Positions 24,687 through 33,416 of a DNA stretch of 64,000 nt are shown one piece after another. Under the pieces are notes generated by a model that worked only from the letters and a program-made list of their open reading frames with translations, ran no database searches and was not told where the DNA came from. The stretch covers positions 4,654,001-4,718,000 of the forward strand of contig NZ_CP109434.1 in assembly GCF_036227105.1 (NCBI RefSeq), in the 5' to 3' direction. The position numbers and the translations under genes are program-made. Position 1 is the first letter of the stretch; every line of letters begins with the position of its first letter. This stretch comes from Amycolatopsis sp. NBC_01488. GTDB lineage: Bacteria; Actinomycetota; Actinomycetes; Mycobacteriales; Pseudonocardiaceae.

Positions 24687-25615
24687 AACACGTCCCACGG
24701 CCGGGCCCCGCGCGGCTCCGTCACGAGCCGCGAAACGCCGTCGTCGCGCAGGACCTCCGCCGCGATCTCCGCCAGCTTCGCCGCCTGCGGGTGTGGGTCC
24801 GACGACGGCCAGGCGAACGCCGTCCGCGCCCGCAGCACCTCGCCTTCCAGCGGTCGCCACACCACTCGCGGTTCCTTGCGGGGCCGCGCCTCGAACGCCA
24901 CGCCGTGCCCCGCCAAGACCAAGCCCAGCACGAACTCCGGGTTGCGCGCGTGCCGGATCGAAGCCGGGCGGAAGCCGTGGTCCCAGCACGTGCGCAGCAA
25001 CGCGTCGTAGCTCCCCGGCGCCGCCGCGCGCGGTGCGTGCACCAGGCCTTCGCCGGCGAGGTCGGCCAGCGCCAGCGAAGCGCGGCGGGCCAGTGGCGAG
25101 TCGCGGGGGAGGACCACGCCCAGCGGCGTGTCGACGGCCGGGCCGAGGTCGAGGCCCACGACGTCCACCGGGAGCTGGAGGAGTCCCGCGTCCAGTGACC
25201 GGTCGGCCAGCAGCCGGGCCTGCTCGGCGGTGGTCAGCTCCTGCAGGTCCAGCCGGACGGCCGGGTGCTGCGCGGCGAAGGCCGTCAGGATCCCGGCGAG
25301 CACCCGGCCGGGCAGCTCCGGCGGCACGCCCGCGCGCAGGGCGTCCACCTCGCCGCGCTCGGCCTTCGCGACCAGCGCCGTCATCCGCTCCCAGCGGCTC
25401 AGCAGGTCCCGGGCTTCGGCGCGGAGCACCTCACCGGCTTCGGTGAGCGTGACGCGCCGGCCGCGGTCGAACAGCGTCGCGCCTAGCTCGGCTTCAAGCC
25501 GCTTCACGCGCTGGCTCAACGGCGGCTGCGCGATGCCGAGCCGGTCGGCGGCGCGACCGAAGTGCAGTTCGTCGGCGACGACCAGGAAGTACCGCAGCGA
25601 ACGGAGGTGGTCCAC
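24671..25615 (-). CDS. LysR-family transcriptional regulator
   Basis: A 314-residue LTTR. The N-terminal winged helix-turn-helix is SLRYFLVVADELHFGRAADRLGIAQPPLSQRVKRLE (given in parts), followed by the linker helix and the periplasmic-binding-like effector domain from about residue 90. It starts with GTG at 25615 and is divergent from the metallo-hydrolase gene (83-bp gap) with an LTTR-like palindrome next to its start, so it most likely controls that gene and itself. The ligand is unknown. Its 3' end overlaps the beta-lactamase-fold gene by 16 bp. Confidence 0.85.
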   Translation of the reverse strand: MDHLRSLRYFLVVADELHFGRAADRLGIAQPPLSQRVKRLEAELGATLFDRGRRVTLTEAGEVLRAEARDLLSRWERMTALVAKAERGEVDALRAGVPPELPGRVLAGILTAFAAQHPAVRLDLQELTTAEQARLLADRSLDAGLLQLPVDVVGLDLGPAVDTPLGVVLPRDSPLARRASLALADLAGEGLVHAPRAAAPGSYDALLRTCWDHGFRPASIRHARNPEFVLGLVLAGHGVAFEARPRKEPRVVWRPLEGEVLRARTAFAWPSSDPHPQAAKLAEIAAEVLRDDGVSRLVTEPRGARPWDVFYDRS

Positions 25616-25622
25616 GCTGTGA

Positions 25623-25642
25623 CGATACCCATCCGCATATCG
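25623..25642. promoter_or_regulatory. LTTR-type operator palindrome
   Basis: CGATA-N10-TATCG lies 8 bp upstream of the LysR start in the divergent gap to the metallo-hydrolase gene. Symmetric ATA/TAT arms are the usual form of LysR-family recognition sites. No clear second (activation) site is seen in the remaining ~55 bp. Confidence 0.5.
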
Positions 25643-25698
25643 ACATGCCGACGTCCCGATCTTGGACAGAGCGGCGTGCTTCGTGGTCTGGTGCCGAG

Positions 25699-26667
25699 AT
25701 GAACACAGGACTCAGCAGACGCGGGCTGTTCGGCGCGGGCGCGGCGGCGGCCTCGGTCCTCGCCGGCGTCTCCGCGGCCTCGGCGGCCTCGGCGGCCTCG
25801 GCGGCCTCGGCGGCCCCGGCGACGCGGGGGACGTCGCAGATGACCTTGCGGTGGTGGGGAAACAACGGCTGGGAGATCCGCGTCGGGACGAAGACGGTCC
25901 TGATCGACCCGTGGCTGACCCGCTTCAAGACCGGCACGTACACCCCGGCGGGCGCGGACCCGAAGACACCGCTGTCGGTGAACGAGGCCCTGATCGACGG
26001 CTACCTCGACCGCGGCGAGCTGCGCGCGGACCACATCCTGGTCACCCACGGCCACTACGACCACCTCACCGACGTCCCGTACCTGGCCCGACGCACCGGC
26101 GCAACGGTCTTCGGGAGCGAGACTCATTTGAGTCTCATGGCGGCGCTGGGTGCCCCGGAGGACCAGCTGGCGATCGCGAGCGGCGGCGAGGACCTGACGT
26201 TCGACGGCTACTCGATTCGCATCCTGAGGTCCCTGCACTCGGCGACCGGCACCCGGGCGCGAGTGCCGTTCCCGGGCTCGCGGACGCTGTCCCGCCGCGA
26301 CCGCCCGCGGGTGATCGAGGACCTGGTCGAGGGCGGCACACTGGCGTACGCCGTCTCGGGTGGCGGCGCGAGCGTGCTGAACTTCGGCGGCTCGAACTAC
26401 GTCGAGTCCGAGTTGGCGGGCCTCCACCCGGACGTGGTGCTGCTACCGGTGGGCGGCGCGAAGGTGACGCAGTACGTGCCGCGCCTGCTGCGCACGCTGG
26501 GCAACCCGAGGTATGTGGCGGCGACGCACTGGGATGACTTCGACCTGCCGCTGGGTCAGGCACACGACCCGAACGGAGGCTTGGAGATCCTGCGCAAGGC
26601 AGTGGCGGCGGCGAGTCCGGCCAGCGAGTTCGTGGTCCTGGACCACCTGGGCTCGTTCGTCCCGTAG
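25699..26667 (+). CDS. Secreted (Tat) metallo-beta-lactamase-fold hydrolase
   Basis: A 322-residue protein. Residues 1-40 form a Tat-like signal: SRRGLFGAG is the twin-arginine motif, then a hydrophobic Ala-rich stretch and an (SAA)n tract. The mature part starts near MTLRWWGNNGWEI and carries THGHYDHLTD (metal-binding HxHxDH), with later His in LHSAT and VAATHWDD. It resembles UlaG/NAPE-PLD-like L-lactonase or phosphodiesterase folds; the substrate is unknown. The ATG at 25699 directly precedes the Tat motif. A 9-bp tandem repeat encodes the Ala/Ser tract. A hairpin terminator follows. Confidence 0.8.
   Translation: MNTGLSRRGLFGAGAAAASVLAGVSAASAASAASAASAAPATRGTSQMTLRWWGNNGWEIRVGTKTVLIDPWLTRFKTGTYTPAGADPKTPLSVNEALIDGYLDRGELRADHILVTHGHYDHLTDVPYLARRTGATVFGSETHLSLMAALGAPEDQLAIASGGEDLTFDGYSIRILRSLHSATGTRARVPFPGSRTLSRRDRPRVIEDLVEGGTLAYAVSGGGASVLNFGGSNYVESELAGLHPDVVLLPVGGAKVTQYVPRLLRTLGNPRYVAATHWDDFDLPLGQAHDPNGGLEILRKAVAAASPASEFVVLDHLGSFVP
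25774..25818 (+). repeat. 9-bp tandem repeat (4.8 units) in the Tat signal region
   Basis: GCGGCCTCG is repeated four times without error, then once as GCGGCCCCG. It encodes Ser-Ala-Ala triplets after the Tat hydrophobic core. Copy number could change by slippage without shifting frame, altering only the length of the signal/linker region. Confidence 0.85.
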
Positions 26668-26676
26668 CCAAGCCGA

Positions 26677-26704
26677 AGGCCCCCACCGACCGCGGTGGGG
26701 GCCT
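26677..26704. terminator. Bidirectional hairpin terminator
   Basis: An 11-bp perfect stem (26677-26687 with 26694-26704) closes a GACCGC loop between the convergent metallo-hydrolase and DUF5302 genes. There is no T-run. It is placed 9 bp after one stop and 14 bp before the other. Confidence 0.8.
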
Positions 26705-26718
26705 CCGGCGGGAACAGG

Positions 26719-26904
26719 TCAGCCGCTCTTGCGGCGGAACGTCCGCTTGTTGGCCGCGGGCCCGTGGGCGTGCTGGTTCTTGCCCCCGCCGTTCTCGTGG
26801 GCCGCACCCGAGCGCGCGTGGGCCTGCTTGCGCTCCAGCGCCTCCCGGAACTTGCGCTTGACGTCGTCCTCCTCGCCGCTGGGCGACGGGTTCGGTTCAC
26901 TCAT
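26719..26904 (-). CDS. DUF5302-type small hydrophilic protein
   Basis: A 61-residue, highly charged protein: MSEPNPSPSGEEDDVKRKFREALERKQ, then an Ala/Gly/His-rich middle, then a basic C-terminus KRTFRRKSG. The pattern matches the small actinobacterial DUF5302 family, which has no known function. ATG 26904 is preceded by GGAGGTAG on the minus strand, a good ribosome-binding site, and is preferred to an upstream in-frame start. The disordered, basic tail suggests nucleic-acid or ribosome contact, but that is only a guess. Confidence 0.75.
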   Translation of the reverse strand: MSEPNPSPSGEEDDVKRKFREALERKQAHARSGAAHENGGGKNQHAHGPAANKRTFRRKSG

Positions 26905-26986
26905 GCCTACCTCCGGAACTGACGACGTGTGACCGCTCCAGCCTGGCACCACTCAAACCGCTTGGCGAGTCGATTACGCCACACCG

Positions 26987-27943
26987 TCAGCGTTGGGGCG
27001 ACGGCACTCCGCCGAACTGGACCGACTTCCGCGTCAGCGGGCGGCCGCAGTGGTCGCACAGCAGGATCGGCCGCAGCCGGTTGCCGCATTCGACGTGGTG
27101 GAGTGTGATGTCGGGCTCCTGGCCCGCGACCTCGAAGCCGCGCGACCACTCCGCGATGAACGCCAGCGCCGGGAAGAACGCCAGCCCCTTCGCCGTCATC
27201 CGGTAGTCGCGCGCGTCCGTGCGCGTGGCCGCCGTGCCGGTGCGCAGCACGCCGACCTCGACCAGCTTGCTCAGCCGGGCCGACAGGACGCTCGGCCCGA
27301 TGCCCAGCTCGCGCTCGAACTCCGAGAAGTGCCGGCAGCCGAGCAGCGCCGACACCAGCAGGCCCGTCGACCAGCGGTCGCCCAGCAGCTCCATCGTGTC
27401 GGGGAAGAACATCATCGGGTCGCCGGCCAGCGACTCCGCGTCCTTGCGGCGGAACCGCTTGGACGCCGTCGCGGCGGCGACGCCGGTGCTGTCCAGCCGC
27501 GACGCTCGCACGTCACGCGCGTCGACGCGGCGGCCGCAGGCGCCGCAGCCGAGGGGCGCTGATGTAGCCAGCTCACAGTCGAGGTGGATCAGCGTCGGCA
27601 GCACCTCGCGGCGGCCGTCGACCCACTCGCGCTCCCACGCCCAGATCGAGATCAGCAGCGGCCACAGCTCCAGGCCGCGCTCGGTGAGCCGGTACTCGTG
27701 CCGCGTGCGGCGCGCGTCCCGGTACGGCTCGCGCGTGAGCATGCCCGCGTCCACCATGTCGCGCAGGCGCCCGGACAGCGCCGTCGGCGAAATCCCCAGC
27801 CGCAGGCGCAGCTCCTCGTACCGCCGGAAGCGCAGGAACAGGCTCTGCAGGATGAGCAATGTCCACTGGTCGCCGACCAGCTCGAGCGCCCGGCGGAGCG
27901 GATCCCCCGCAGGCCGGATTCGCTGTGCCGTCGCTTCGGTCAC
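26987..27943 (-). CDS. HxlR-family regulator with two tandem winged-helix domains
   Basis: A 318-residue protein that is an internal duplication. The first HxlR domain spans about 12-120 (LELVGDQWTLLILQSLFLRFRRYEEL, LGISPTALSGRLRDMV) and the second about 180-285 (MELLGDRWSTGLLVSALLGCRHFSEF, LGIGPSVLSARLSKLV). Each is followed by a short Cys-rich segment (CGACGRRV and CDHCGRPL) that looks like a small zinc-ribbon. Typical HxlR proteins are ~110-130 residues and dimerise; this one may be a covalent dimer with a redox or metal sensor. GTG 27943. It is divergent from the carotenoid-oxygenase operon, which it probably represses. Confidence 0.85.
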   Translation of the reverse strand: MTEATAQRIRPAGDPLRRALELVGDQWTLLILQSLFLRFRRYEELRLRLGISPTALSGRLRDMVDAGMLTREPYRDARRTRHEYRLTERGLELWPLLISIWAWEREWVDGRREVLPTLIHLDCELATSAPLGCGACGRRVDARDVRASRLDSTGVAAATASKRFRRKDAESLAGDPMMFFPDTMELLGDRWSTGLLVSALLGCRHFSEFERELGIGPSVLSARLSKLVEVGVLRTGTAATRTDARDYRMTAKGLAFFPALAFIAEWSRGFEVAGQEPDITLHHVECGNRLRPILLCDHCGRPLTRKSVQFGGVPSPQR

Positions 27944-27980
27944 CGTCTGTCCCCCTTGTTGCTGAGCGGCCTCAGCGTAG

Positions 27981-28035
27981 CACCTGACTACAGCTAAAGA
28001 AGCCTATTGACACCTGGGTACACAAATCATAGTCT
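27981..28035 (+). promoter_or_regulatory. Promoter of the carotenoid-oxygenase operon with a direct-repeat operator
   Basis: TTGACA (28007-28012) and TAGTCT (28030-28035) are spaced by 17 bp in an unusually AT-rich gap. CACCTG-N3-ACA occurs at 27981-27992 and again at 28011-28022, exactly 30 bp apart (three helical turns); the second copy overlaps the -35. This fits repression by the divergent tandem-domain HxlR protein, whose two DNA-binding domains could contact a direct repeat. Confidence 0.7.
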
Positions 28036-28083
28036 CATCCCCATCAGCCAGCGCGGTGAGCCCGACAGTCAGGGAGCAGCCCG

Positions 28084-29556
28084 ATGACCAGCACCTCCGA
28101 ACAGCCGCTGATGGTGGCCCGGACGGCGGACACCGGCGAGGCCAACCCCTACCTGCTCGGCGTCTACGCCCCGGTCGGCACCGAGATCGACGCGGAAGAC
28201 CTGCAGGTCATCGGCGAGATCCCCAAGGACCTCAACGGCGTCTACCTGCGCAACGGCCCCAACCCGCGGTTCGCCCCGGAAGGCCGCTACCACTGGTTCG
28301 ACGGCGACGGCATGATCCACGCCGTCCACCTGGAGAACGGCAAGGCGCGCTACCGCAACCGCTGGATCCGCACGAAAGCCTTCGAGGCCGAGTCCGCGGC
28401 CGGCCGGGCGCTCTGGACCGGCGTCATGGAGAACCCGGCGGGCAACCCGTTCGGCAACACCCATGGCCTCGGGCTCAAGGACAACGCCAACACCGACGTG
28501 ATCTTCCACCGCGGCCGCGTCCTCGCGACCTGGTACCTGTGCGGCTCGCCGTACGCGGTCGACCCGCTCTCGCTGGAGACGCTGGGCGCCGAGGACTTCC
28601 TCGGCACGCTGGTCGGCGACATGATGGCCCACCCCAAGGTGGACGAGGCCACCGGCGAGCTGTTCTGGTTCGACTACGGGCCCCGCCCGCCGTACCTGCG
28701 CTACGGCGTCATCAGCGCGGACGGCCGGGTCGTGCACACCACCGAGATCGAGCTGCCCGGCCCGCGCCTGCCGCACGACATGGCCATCACCGAGCACCAC
28801 GCGGTGCTGATGGATCTGCCGCTGGTCCAGGACGTCGAAGCCGCGAAGCTGGGCCGGCACAAGCTGCACTTCGACCGCTCGATGCCGAGCCGCTTCGGTG
28901 TCCTGCCACGCTACGGAGACGGTAGCCAGATCAAGTGGTTCGAAGCGAGCCCGTGCTACATCTACCACGTCGTCAACGCCTGGGAGCAGGGCGAAGAGGT
29001 CGTCCTCGACGTCTGCCGGGTGCGCAAGCCCCAGCCGCGCGCCGACGCCCACACGCCGCTCGCGAAGATGCTCTCCTACCTGCGGCTCGACGCCCAGCTG
29101 CATCGCTACCGCTTCAACCTGCGGACCGGCGTGTGCCGCGAGGCCCCGCTCGACGACGCCAACACCGAGTTCCCGACCGTCGACTCCCGTGGGGTCGGCC
29201 GGGCGAACCGGTACTCCTACGCGGTGCACATCTCGCCCGAGTCGACGCTGAAGTTCGACGGGCTCGTGCGCTACGACAATCTTGCCGGCTCCAAGACCGA
29301 ATACCGGTTCGGTCCCGGCCGGTGGGGCAGTGAGGCTCCGTTCGCACCCCGCGAAGGAGCGGCCGCCGATTCGGCGGACGGTCATCTGGTGACGTTCGTG
29401 CAGGACGAGCGCGAGGGACGCTCGGAACTGGACATCTTCGACGCCGCCGAGCTCGCTGCCGGACCCGTGGCCAGGGTCCTGTTGCCCCAGCGGGTTCCGC
29501 TCGGTTTTCACGCGACCTGGGTCCGGGCGGACCAGCTGGAAAACCTCCGTTCATGA
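28084..29556 (+). CDS. Carotenoid cleavage oxygenase family protein
   Basis: A 490-residue seven-bladed propeller, non-haem iron oxygenase. The four iron-ligand His are recognisable as H183 (MAHPKVD), H231 (LPHDMAI), H295 (YIYHVVNAW) and H476 (LGFHATW). The family cleaves alkene double bonds in carotenoids, stilbenes (lignostilbene dioxygenase) or isoeugenol-type phenylpropenes. With a CoA ligase, thiolase and luciferase-like gene downstream, an aromatic alkene substrate is more likely than a carotenoid (inference). ATG 28084. Its stop overlaps the ligase ATG (ATGA). Confidence 0.85.
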   Translation: MTSTSEQPLMVARTADTGEANPYLLGVYAPVGTEIDAEDLQVIGEIPKDLNGVYLRNGPNPRFAPEGRYHWFDGDGMIHAVHLENGKARYRNRWIRTKAFEAESAAGRALWTGVMENPAGNPFGNTHGLGLKDNANTDVIFHRGRVLATWYLCGSPYAVDPLSLETLGAEDFLGTLVGDMMAHPKVDEATGELFWFDYGPRPPYLRYGVISADGRVVHTTEIELPGPRLPHDMAITEHHAVLMDLPLVQDVEAAKLGRHKLHFDRSMPSRFGVLPRYGDGSQIKWFEASPCYIYHVVNAWEQGEEVVLDVCRVRKPQPRADAHTPLAKMLSYLRLDAQLHRYRFNLRTGVCREAPLDDANTEFPTVDSRGVGRANRYSYAVHISPESTLKFDGLVRYDNLAGSKTEYRFGPGRWGSEAPFAPREGAAADSADGHLVTFVQDEREGRSELDIFDAAELAAGPVARVLLPQRVPLGFHATWVRADQLENLRS

Positions 29557-31250
29557 GATGCCATCGAGAGGGTCGCGCCCGGGGCTTCCGGGCGCGGGGA
29601 TGGTGGAGTGCGGAGACGATCGACCGGCTCGTGAAGGAGCGGGTCAGTGCCGACCCGGAGGGTCTCGCGCTGGTCGATCCACCGAACACCACCGCACTGG
29701 TCGGACGCGACCCGGTGCGGTGGGCCTGGAACCGGCTCGACGAACGCGTCGACGTCCTGGCCGCGTTCCTGCTCGCCAGAGGGGTGCGAGCAGGTGACGT
29801 CGTGGCCGTGCAGCTGCCGAACTGCGCGGCCCTGGTCCAGGCGTTCCTCGCGATCGTGCGGATCGGCGCGATCGTCACCCCGTTCCCGGTGTCCTACCGG
29901 GAGCACGAACTCGGCCCGATGTGCCGGCGCACCGGGTCCGTCGGGGTGGTGACCGCATCCAGATACGGCGAGCACGCGCTCGCCGGGGCGGCCCTTGGGC
30001 TAATCGGCGCTTCGGCGCCGTCGGTCCGGTTCGTCGTCGCCCGGGGGGACGACGAGCCGGCCGGCGCCCTGGCCTGGCCCGAGGCTCCACTGTCCGAAGC
30101 GGAGCGATCCGCTCTGGACTCGTATTTGTCCACTTTGGACACCGACGTCGACGACTGCGTGACGATCTGCTGGACGTCCGGCACCGAAGCCGAGCCGAAG
30201 GCGGTCCCGCGCTGCCACGGCGACTGGCTCGCGACGGCCGCGGGCTGCGCCCAGGCAGCGGGCCTCACCTCCGAAGACGTGCTGCTCTCGCCGTTCCCGA
30301 TGACGAACATGGCCGGCATCGGCGGGATGTTCCTGCCGTGGCTGCTGACCGGCGCGGTGTTCGTGCCCCACCACCCGTTCGACCTGACGGTGTTCCTGGG
30401 GCAGCTCGCGGCCGAACGCGTGACGTACACGCTCGCGCCGCCCGCGTTGCTGACCATGCTGCTGCACAACGAAAAGATCCTGTCCGGGGTGGACATCTCG
30501 AGCGTCCGCAAGATCGGCTCCGGCTCGGCGCCGCTTTCGCCGTGGCTCGTGCGCACCTGGGCCGAGCGGCACGGCATCGACATCATCAACTTCTTCGGCT
30601 CCAACGAGGGCACCGCGCTGCTGTCCGCGCCGATCGACCTGCCGGACCCGGAGCAGCGCGCGAGCTACTTCCCGAACTACGCCTCCGACGTCACCTGGTC
30701 GACGCCGGTTGCCGGCTGGACGTCGGTGCGGCTGCACGACCCCGTCACCGGCGAGCACGTGACCGAACCCGGGCGGCCCGGCGAACTGCGCATCGCCGGG
30801 CCGACGGTGTTCGCCGGCTACCTCACGTCGATGGGCGAGCCGCTGGACACTTCGGCGTTCGACGGCGACGGCCACTTCCGCACCGGCGACGTCTTCGAGA
30901 TCGCCGGCGAACGCGGCGAGTTCCTGCGGTACGTCGACCGGAGGAAGGACCTGGTCATCCGCGGCGGGATGAACATCTCGCCGGCCGAGGTCGAGGGCCT
31001 GCTGGCCGGGCACCCGGACGTCGCCGACGTCGGCGTCATCGGCGTGCCCGACGACGTCATGGGCGAACGCGTGTGCGCGGTCGTCGTGCCCGGCGCGCGG
31101 AAGCCGTCTCTGGAAGAGCTGGTCGCCTACCTGCGTGAGAAGAAGGTGGCCGCGTTCAAGCTGCCGGAACGGCTCGAGTACGCCGACGCCTTGCCGCGCA
31201 ACCCGGTGGGGAAGATCCTGAAGCGGCAGCTGCGGGAAAGTCTGGAGTGA
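29553..31250 (+). CDS. Class I adenylate-forming CoA ligase
   Basis: A 565-residue ANL enzyme. It has the P-loop variant CWTSGTEAEPKAVPRCHGDWL (Glu-Ala-Glu in place of the usual Gly/Thr run), NFFGSNEGTALLSAP, RTGDVFEIAG, DRRKDLVIRGGMNISPAEVE, and the catalytic Lys in PRNPVGKILKRQL. The substrate is unknown; its position directly after the oxygenase suggests it activates a carboxylic acid derived from the cleavage product or a side-chain acid. It overlaps the oxygenase by 4 bp and is 4 bp from the thiolase. A perfect GTCCA-N3-TGGAC site lies at 30128-30140. Confidence 0.83.
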   Translation: MRCHREGRARGFRARGWWSAETIDRLVKERVSADPEGLALVDPPNTTALVGRDPVRWAWNRLDERVDVLAAFLLARGVRAGDVVAVQLPNCAALVQAFLAIVRIGAIVTPFPVSYREHELGPMCRRTGSVGVVTASRYGEHALAGAALGLIGASAPSVRFVVARGDDEPAGALAWPEAPLSEAERSALDSYLSTLDTDVDDCVTICWTSGTEAEPKAVPRCHGDWLATAAGCAQAAGLTSEDVLLSPFPMTNMAGIGGMFLPWLLTGAVFVPHHPFDLTVFLGQLAAERVTYTLAPPALLTMLLHNEKILSGVDISSVRKIGSGSAPLSPWLVRTWAERHGIDIINFFGSNEGTALLSAPIDLPDPEQRASYFPNYASDVTWSTPVAGWTSVRLHDPVTGEHVTEPGRPGELRIAGPTVFAGYLTSMGEPLDTSAFDGDGHFRTGDVFEIAGERGEFLRYVDRRKDLVIRGGMNISPAEVEGLLAGHPDVADVGVIGVPDDVMGERVCAVVVPGARKPSLEELVAYLREKKVAAFKLPERLEYADALPRNPVGKILKRQLRESLE

Positions 31251-31254
31251 GGCC

Positions 31255-32448
31255 ATGACCGTGTTCGTGCTGGGCGGGGCGCAGACCGACTTCGCACGTA
31301 ACTACGCGAAGGAGGGGCGCGGGATCCTCGAGCTGTTCGCCGAGGTCGTGCCCGCTGCGCTCGCGGATGCGGGGGTCAGCGCCTCGGACGTGGGCGTCGC
31401 ACACGTCGGCAACCTCGCGGCGGAGCTGTTCACCGGCCAGGCCCAGCTCGGCGGGCTGCTGGTGGCGGCCGTGCCGGAGCTGGACGGGGTGCCGTCGACC
31501 CGGCACGAGGCCGCGTGCGCGTCCGGCAGCACCGCCGTGCTCGCCGCGTGCGCCGATCTCGAGTCCGGCCGCTACGACCTGGCGCTGGTCGTCGGCGTCG
31601 AGCTGATGCGGGGCGTCGACGGGCAGCGGGCCGCCGAGCACCTCGGGTCCGCCGCGTGGGCCGGGCACGAAGCCGTCAACGCGAAGTTCCCGTGGCCCGC
31701 GCTCTTCGCCGACGTCGCTTCCGCGTACGACGAGCGGTACGGGCTCGATCCCGCCCACCTCGGGCAGTTCGCTTCGCACGCTTTCGACCGCGCGGCAAGG
31801 AATCCGCTCGCCCAGGCCCGCGACTGGCATTTCCCGGCCGGCGCGTTCGGAGCCGACGACGCACTGAACCCGGTCATCGAAGGCCGTCTGCGCAAGCAGG
31901 ACTGCGGCCGGATCACCGACGGCGCCGCGGCGGTCCTGCTGGCCGCACCCGCGTTCGCCGAACGGCTGGGCGGTGGTTTCCCGCGCATCGCGGGCTTCGG
32001 CCACCGCACCGCGCACATCGGCCTCGCCGACAAGATCGCGTCCGGCGGCGAGTACCTGTTCCCGCACCTGCGCGGCGCGGTCGTCGACGCCTACGACCGC
32101 GCGGGCGTGCCCGGGCCGGACGCGCTCGACGTCGTCGAACTGCACGACTGCTTCACGATCACCGGGCTGGTCGCGCTGGAGCACCTCGGCGCCGCACCGC
32201 CGGGTGACGGCGGCCGGTTCGTCGCCGACGGCGGGCTGGACGCGGCCGGGATCAACCCCGGTGGCGGCCTGCTCGGCCTCGGGCACCCGGTCGGCGCGAC
32301 CGGCGTCCGCATGCTGCACGACGTCGCCCGGCAGGTGACCGGGACCGCGGGTGAGACGCAGGTCGAGGGCGCGCGGACGGCGCTGACGCTCAACGTCGGC
32401 GGCTCGTTCACCACGGTGGTCACCGTGATCGTGCAGGCGTCCGCATGA
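31255..32448 (+). CDS. Thiolase family protein (SCP-x/SCP2-thiolase type)
   Basis: A 397-residue thiolase fold. The nucleophilic Cys is in EAACASGSTAVLA and the active-site His in ELHDCFTITGL; GLLGLGHPVGATG carries the second His. The usual C-terminal Cys position is NVGGSFTTV, without Cys, as in SCP2-type thiolases and retro-aldolase relatives (Ltp2). A DUF35/OB-fold partner, frequent for that group, is not adjacent. The likely role is thiolytic or aldolytic chain shortening of a CoA ester made by the preceding ligase. It overlaps the luciferase-like gene by 4 bp. Confidence 0.83.
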   Translation: MTVFVLGGAQTDFARNYAKEGRGILELFAEVVPAALADAGVSASDVGVAHVGNLAAELFTGQAQLGGLLVAAVPELDGVPSTRHEAACASGSTAVLAACADLESGRYDLALVVGVELMRGVDGQRAAEHLGSAAWAGHEAVNAKFPWPALFADVASAYDERYGLDPAHLGQFASHAFDRAARNPLAQARDWHFPAGAFGADDALNPVIEGRLRKQDCGRITDGAAAVLLAAPAFAERLGGGFPRIAGFGHRTAHIGLADKIASGGEYLFPHLRGAVVDAYDRAGVPGPDALDVVELHDCFTITGLVALEHLGAAPPGDGGRFVADGGLDAAGINPGGGLLGLGHPVGATGVRMLHDVARQVTGTAGETQVEGARTALTLNVGGSFTTVVTVIVQASA

Positions 32449-33416
32449 GGCTTTCGGTGTCGCTGGGGCTGTGGCAGGACCGCCGGCCGGAGGAGGCCCT
32501 CGAAACCGCGCGCGCCGCCGAGGCCGCCGGGTATCCGGAGCTGTGGATCGGCGAGATGGCGACGTGGGACGCGTTCGCCTTGGGGACGGCGATCGGTGCG
32601 GCGACTTCGTCTCTGTCGCTGACGTTCGGGCCGCTCGCGGTGACCGTGCGGGACCCGGCGACGATCGCGATGGGCGTCGCGTCGGTCGCCGCCCTGACTG
32701 GGCGGACGACCGGGGTCGCGCTGGGCACGTCCAGCGACGTCGTGGTGCGCGGCTGGCACGGCCGGTCGCGTGCGCGTTCCGCGACGGCACTGGAAGAGTC
32801 GGCGATCGCCGTGCGGCAGCTGGTGTCCGGCGAGAAGTCCACTGTGGACGGATCGGTGGTGGGCTCCCGGGGCTACCGGTTGCGGTTGGCCGCCCCGAAG
32901 TCGCCGTTGACGATCGCGGCGTTCGGCCCGCGCGCCCTCGACGTCGCCGCGCGGCACGCCGACCGGATGGTGGTCAACCTGGTCAGCCCCGCGGCGGCGG
33001 CGACGCTGGTCCGCGGCGTGCGGGAAGCGGCTGCGCGGGCCGGGGCCGAGGCGCCGCCGGTGGCCGCGTGGGTGGTCGCCGCGGTCGACCCGCGACCGGC
33101 CGAGATCGAGCAGCTGCGCCGAGGCGTGGTCGGCTACCTGGCGGCGCCGGGCTACGGCGAGATGTTCCGCGCGGCGGGCTTCGGCGAGCTGGTCGACTTC
33201 GCGCGCACTCGCCCGCACCCGCGTGAGCTGCTGGCGGCGGTGCCCGCCGAGGCGATCGCGGTGGTCGGGTTGCTGGGGTCACGCGAGGTGGTCGCTGCGA
33301 AGGCGGCCGAGTACGCGGAGGCGGGGATCGACGAGCTGGCGATCGTCCCCGCGACCAGCGATGACGACCCCGGAGGCGCGAAAACCCTCGCGGCAGTGGC
33401 TGCGGCGCTCAGCTGA
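32445..33416 (+). CDS. LLM-class (luciferase-like) F420/flavin-dependent oxidoreductase
   Basis: A 323-residue TIM-barrel of the bacterial luciferase superfamily: MRLSVSLGLWQDRRPEEALE, GYPELWIGEMATWDAF, LSLTFGPLAVTVRDPATIAM, and LGTSSDVVVRGWHGR. In actinomycetes this subgroup commonly uses F420. It is the fourth gene of the carotenoid-oxygenase operon (ATGA overlap with the thiolase). The last residues GGAKTLAAVAAALS are echoed, in another frame and with changes, in the tandem repeat that follows directly. A perfect GTCCA-N3-TGGAC site is at 32837-32849. Confidence 0.83.
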   Translation: MRLSVSLGLWQDRRPEEALETARAAEAAGYPELWIGEMATWDAFALGTAIGAATSSLSLTFGPLAVTVRDPATIAMGVASVAALTGRTTGVALGTSSDVVVRGWHGRSRARSATALEESAIAVRQLVSGEKSTVDGSVVGSRGYRLRLAAPKSPLTIAAFGPRALDVAARHADRMVVNLVSPAAAATLVRGVREAAARAGAEAPPVAAWVVAAVDPRPAEIEQLRRGVVGYLAAPGYGEMFRAAGFGELVDFARTRPHPRELLAAVPAEAIAVVGLLGSREVVAAKAAEYAEAGIDELAIVPATSDDDPGGAKTLAAVAAALS

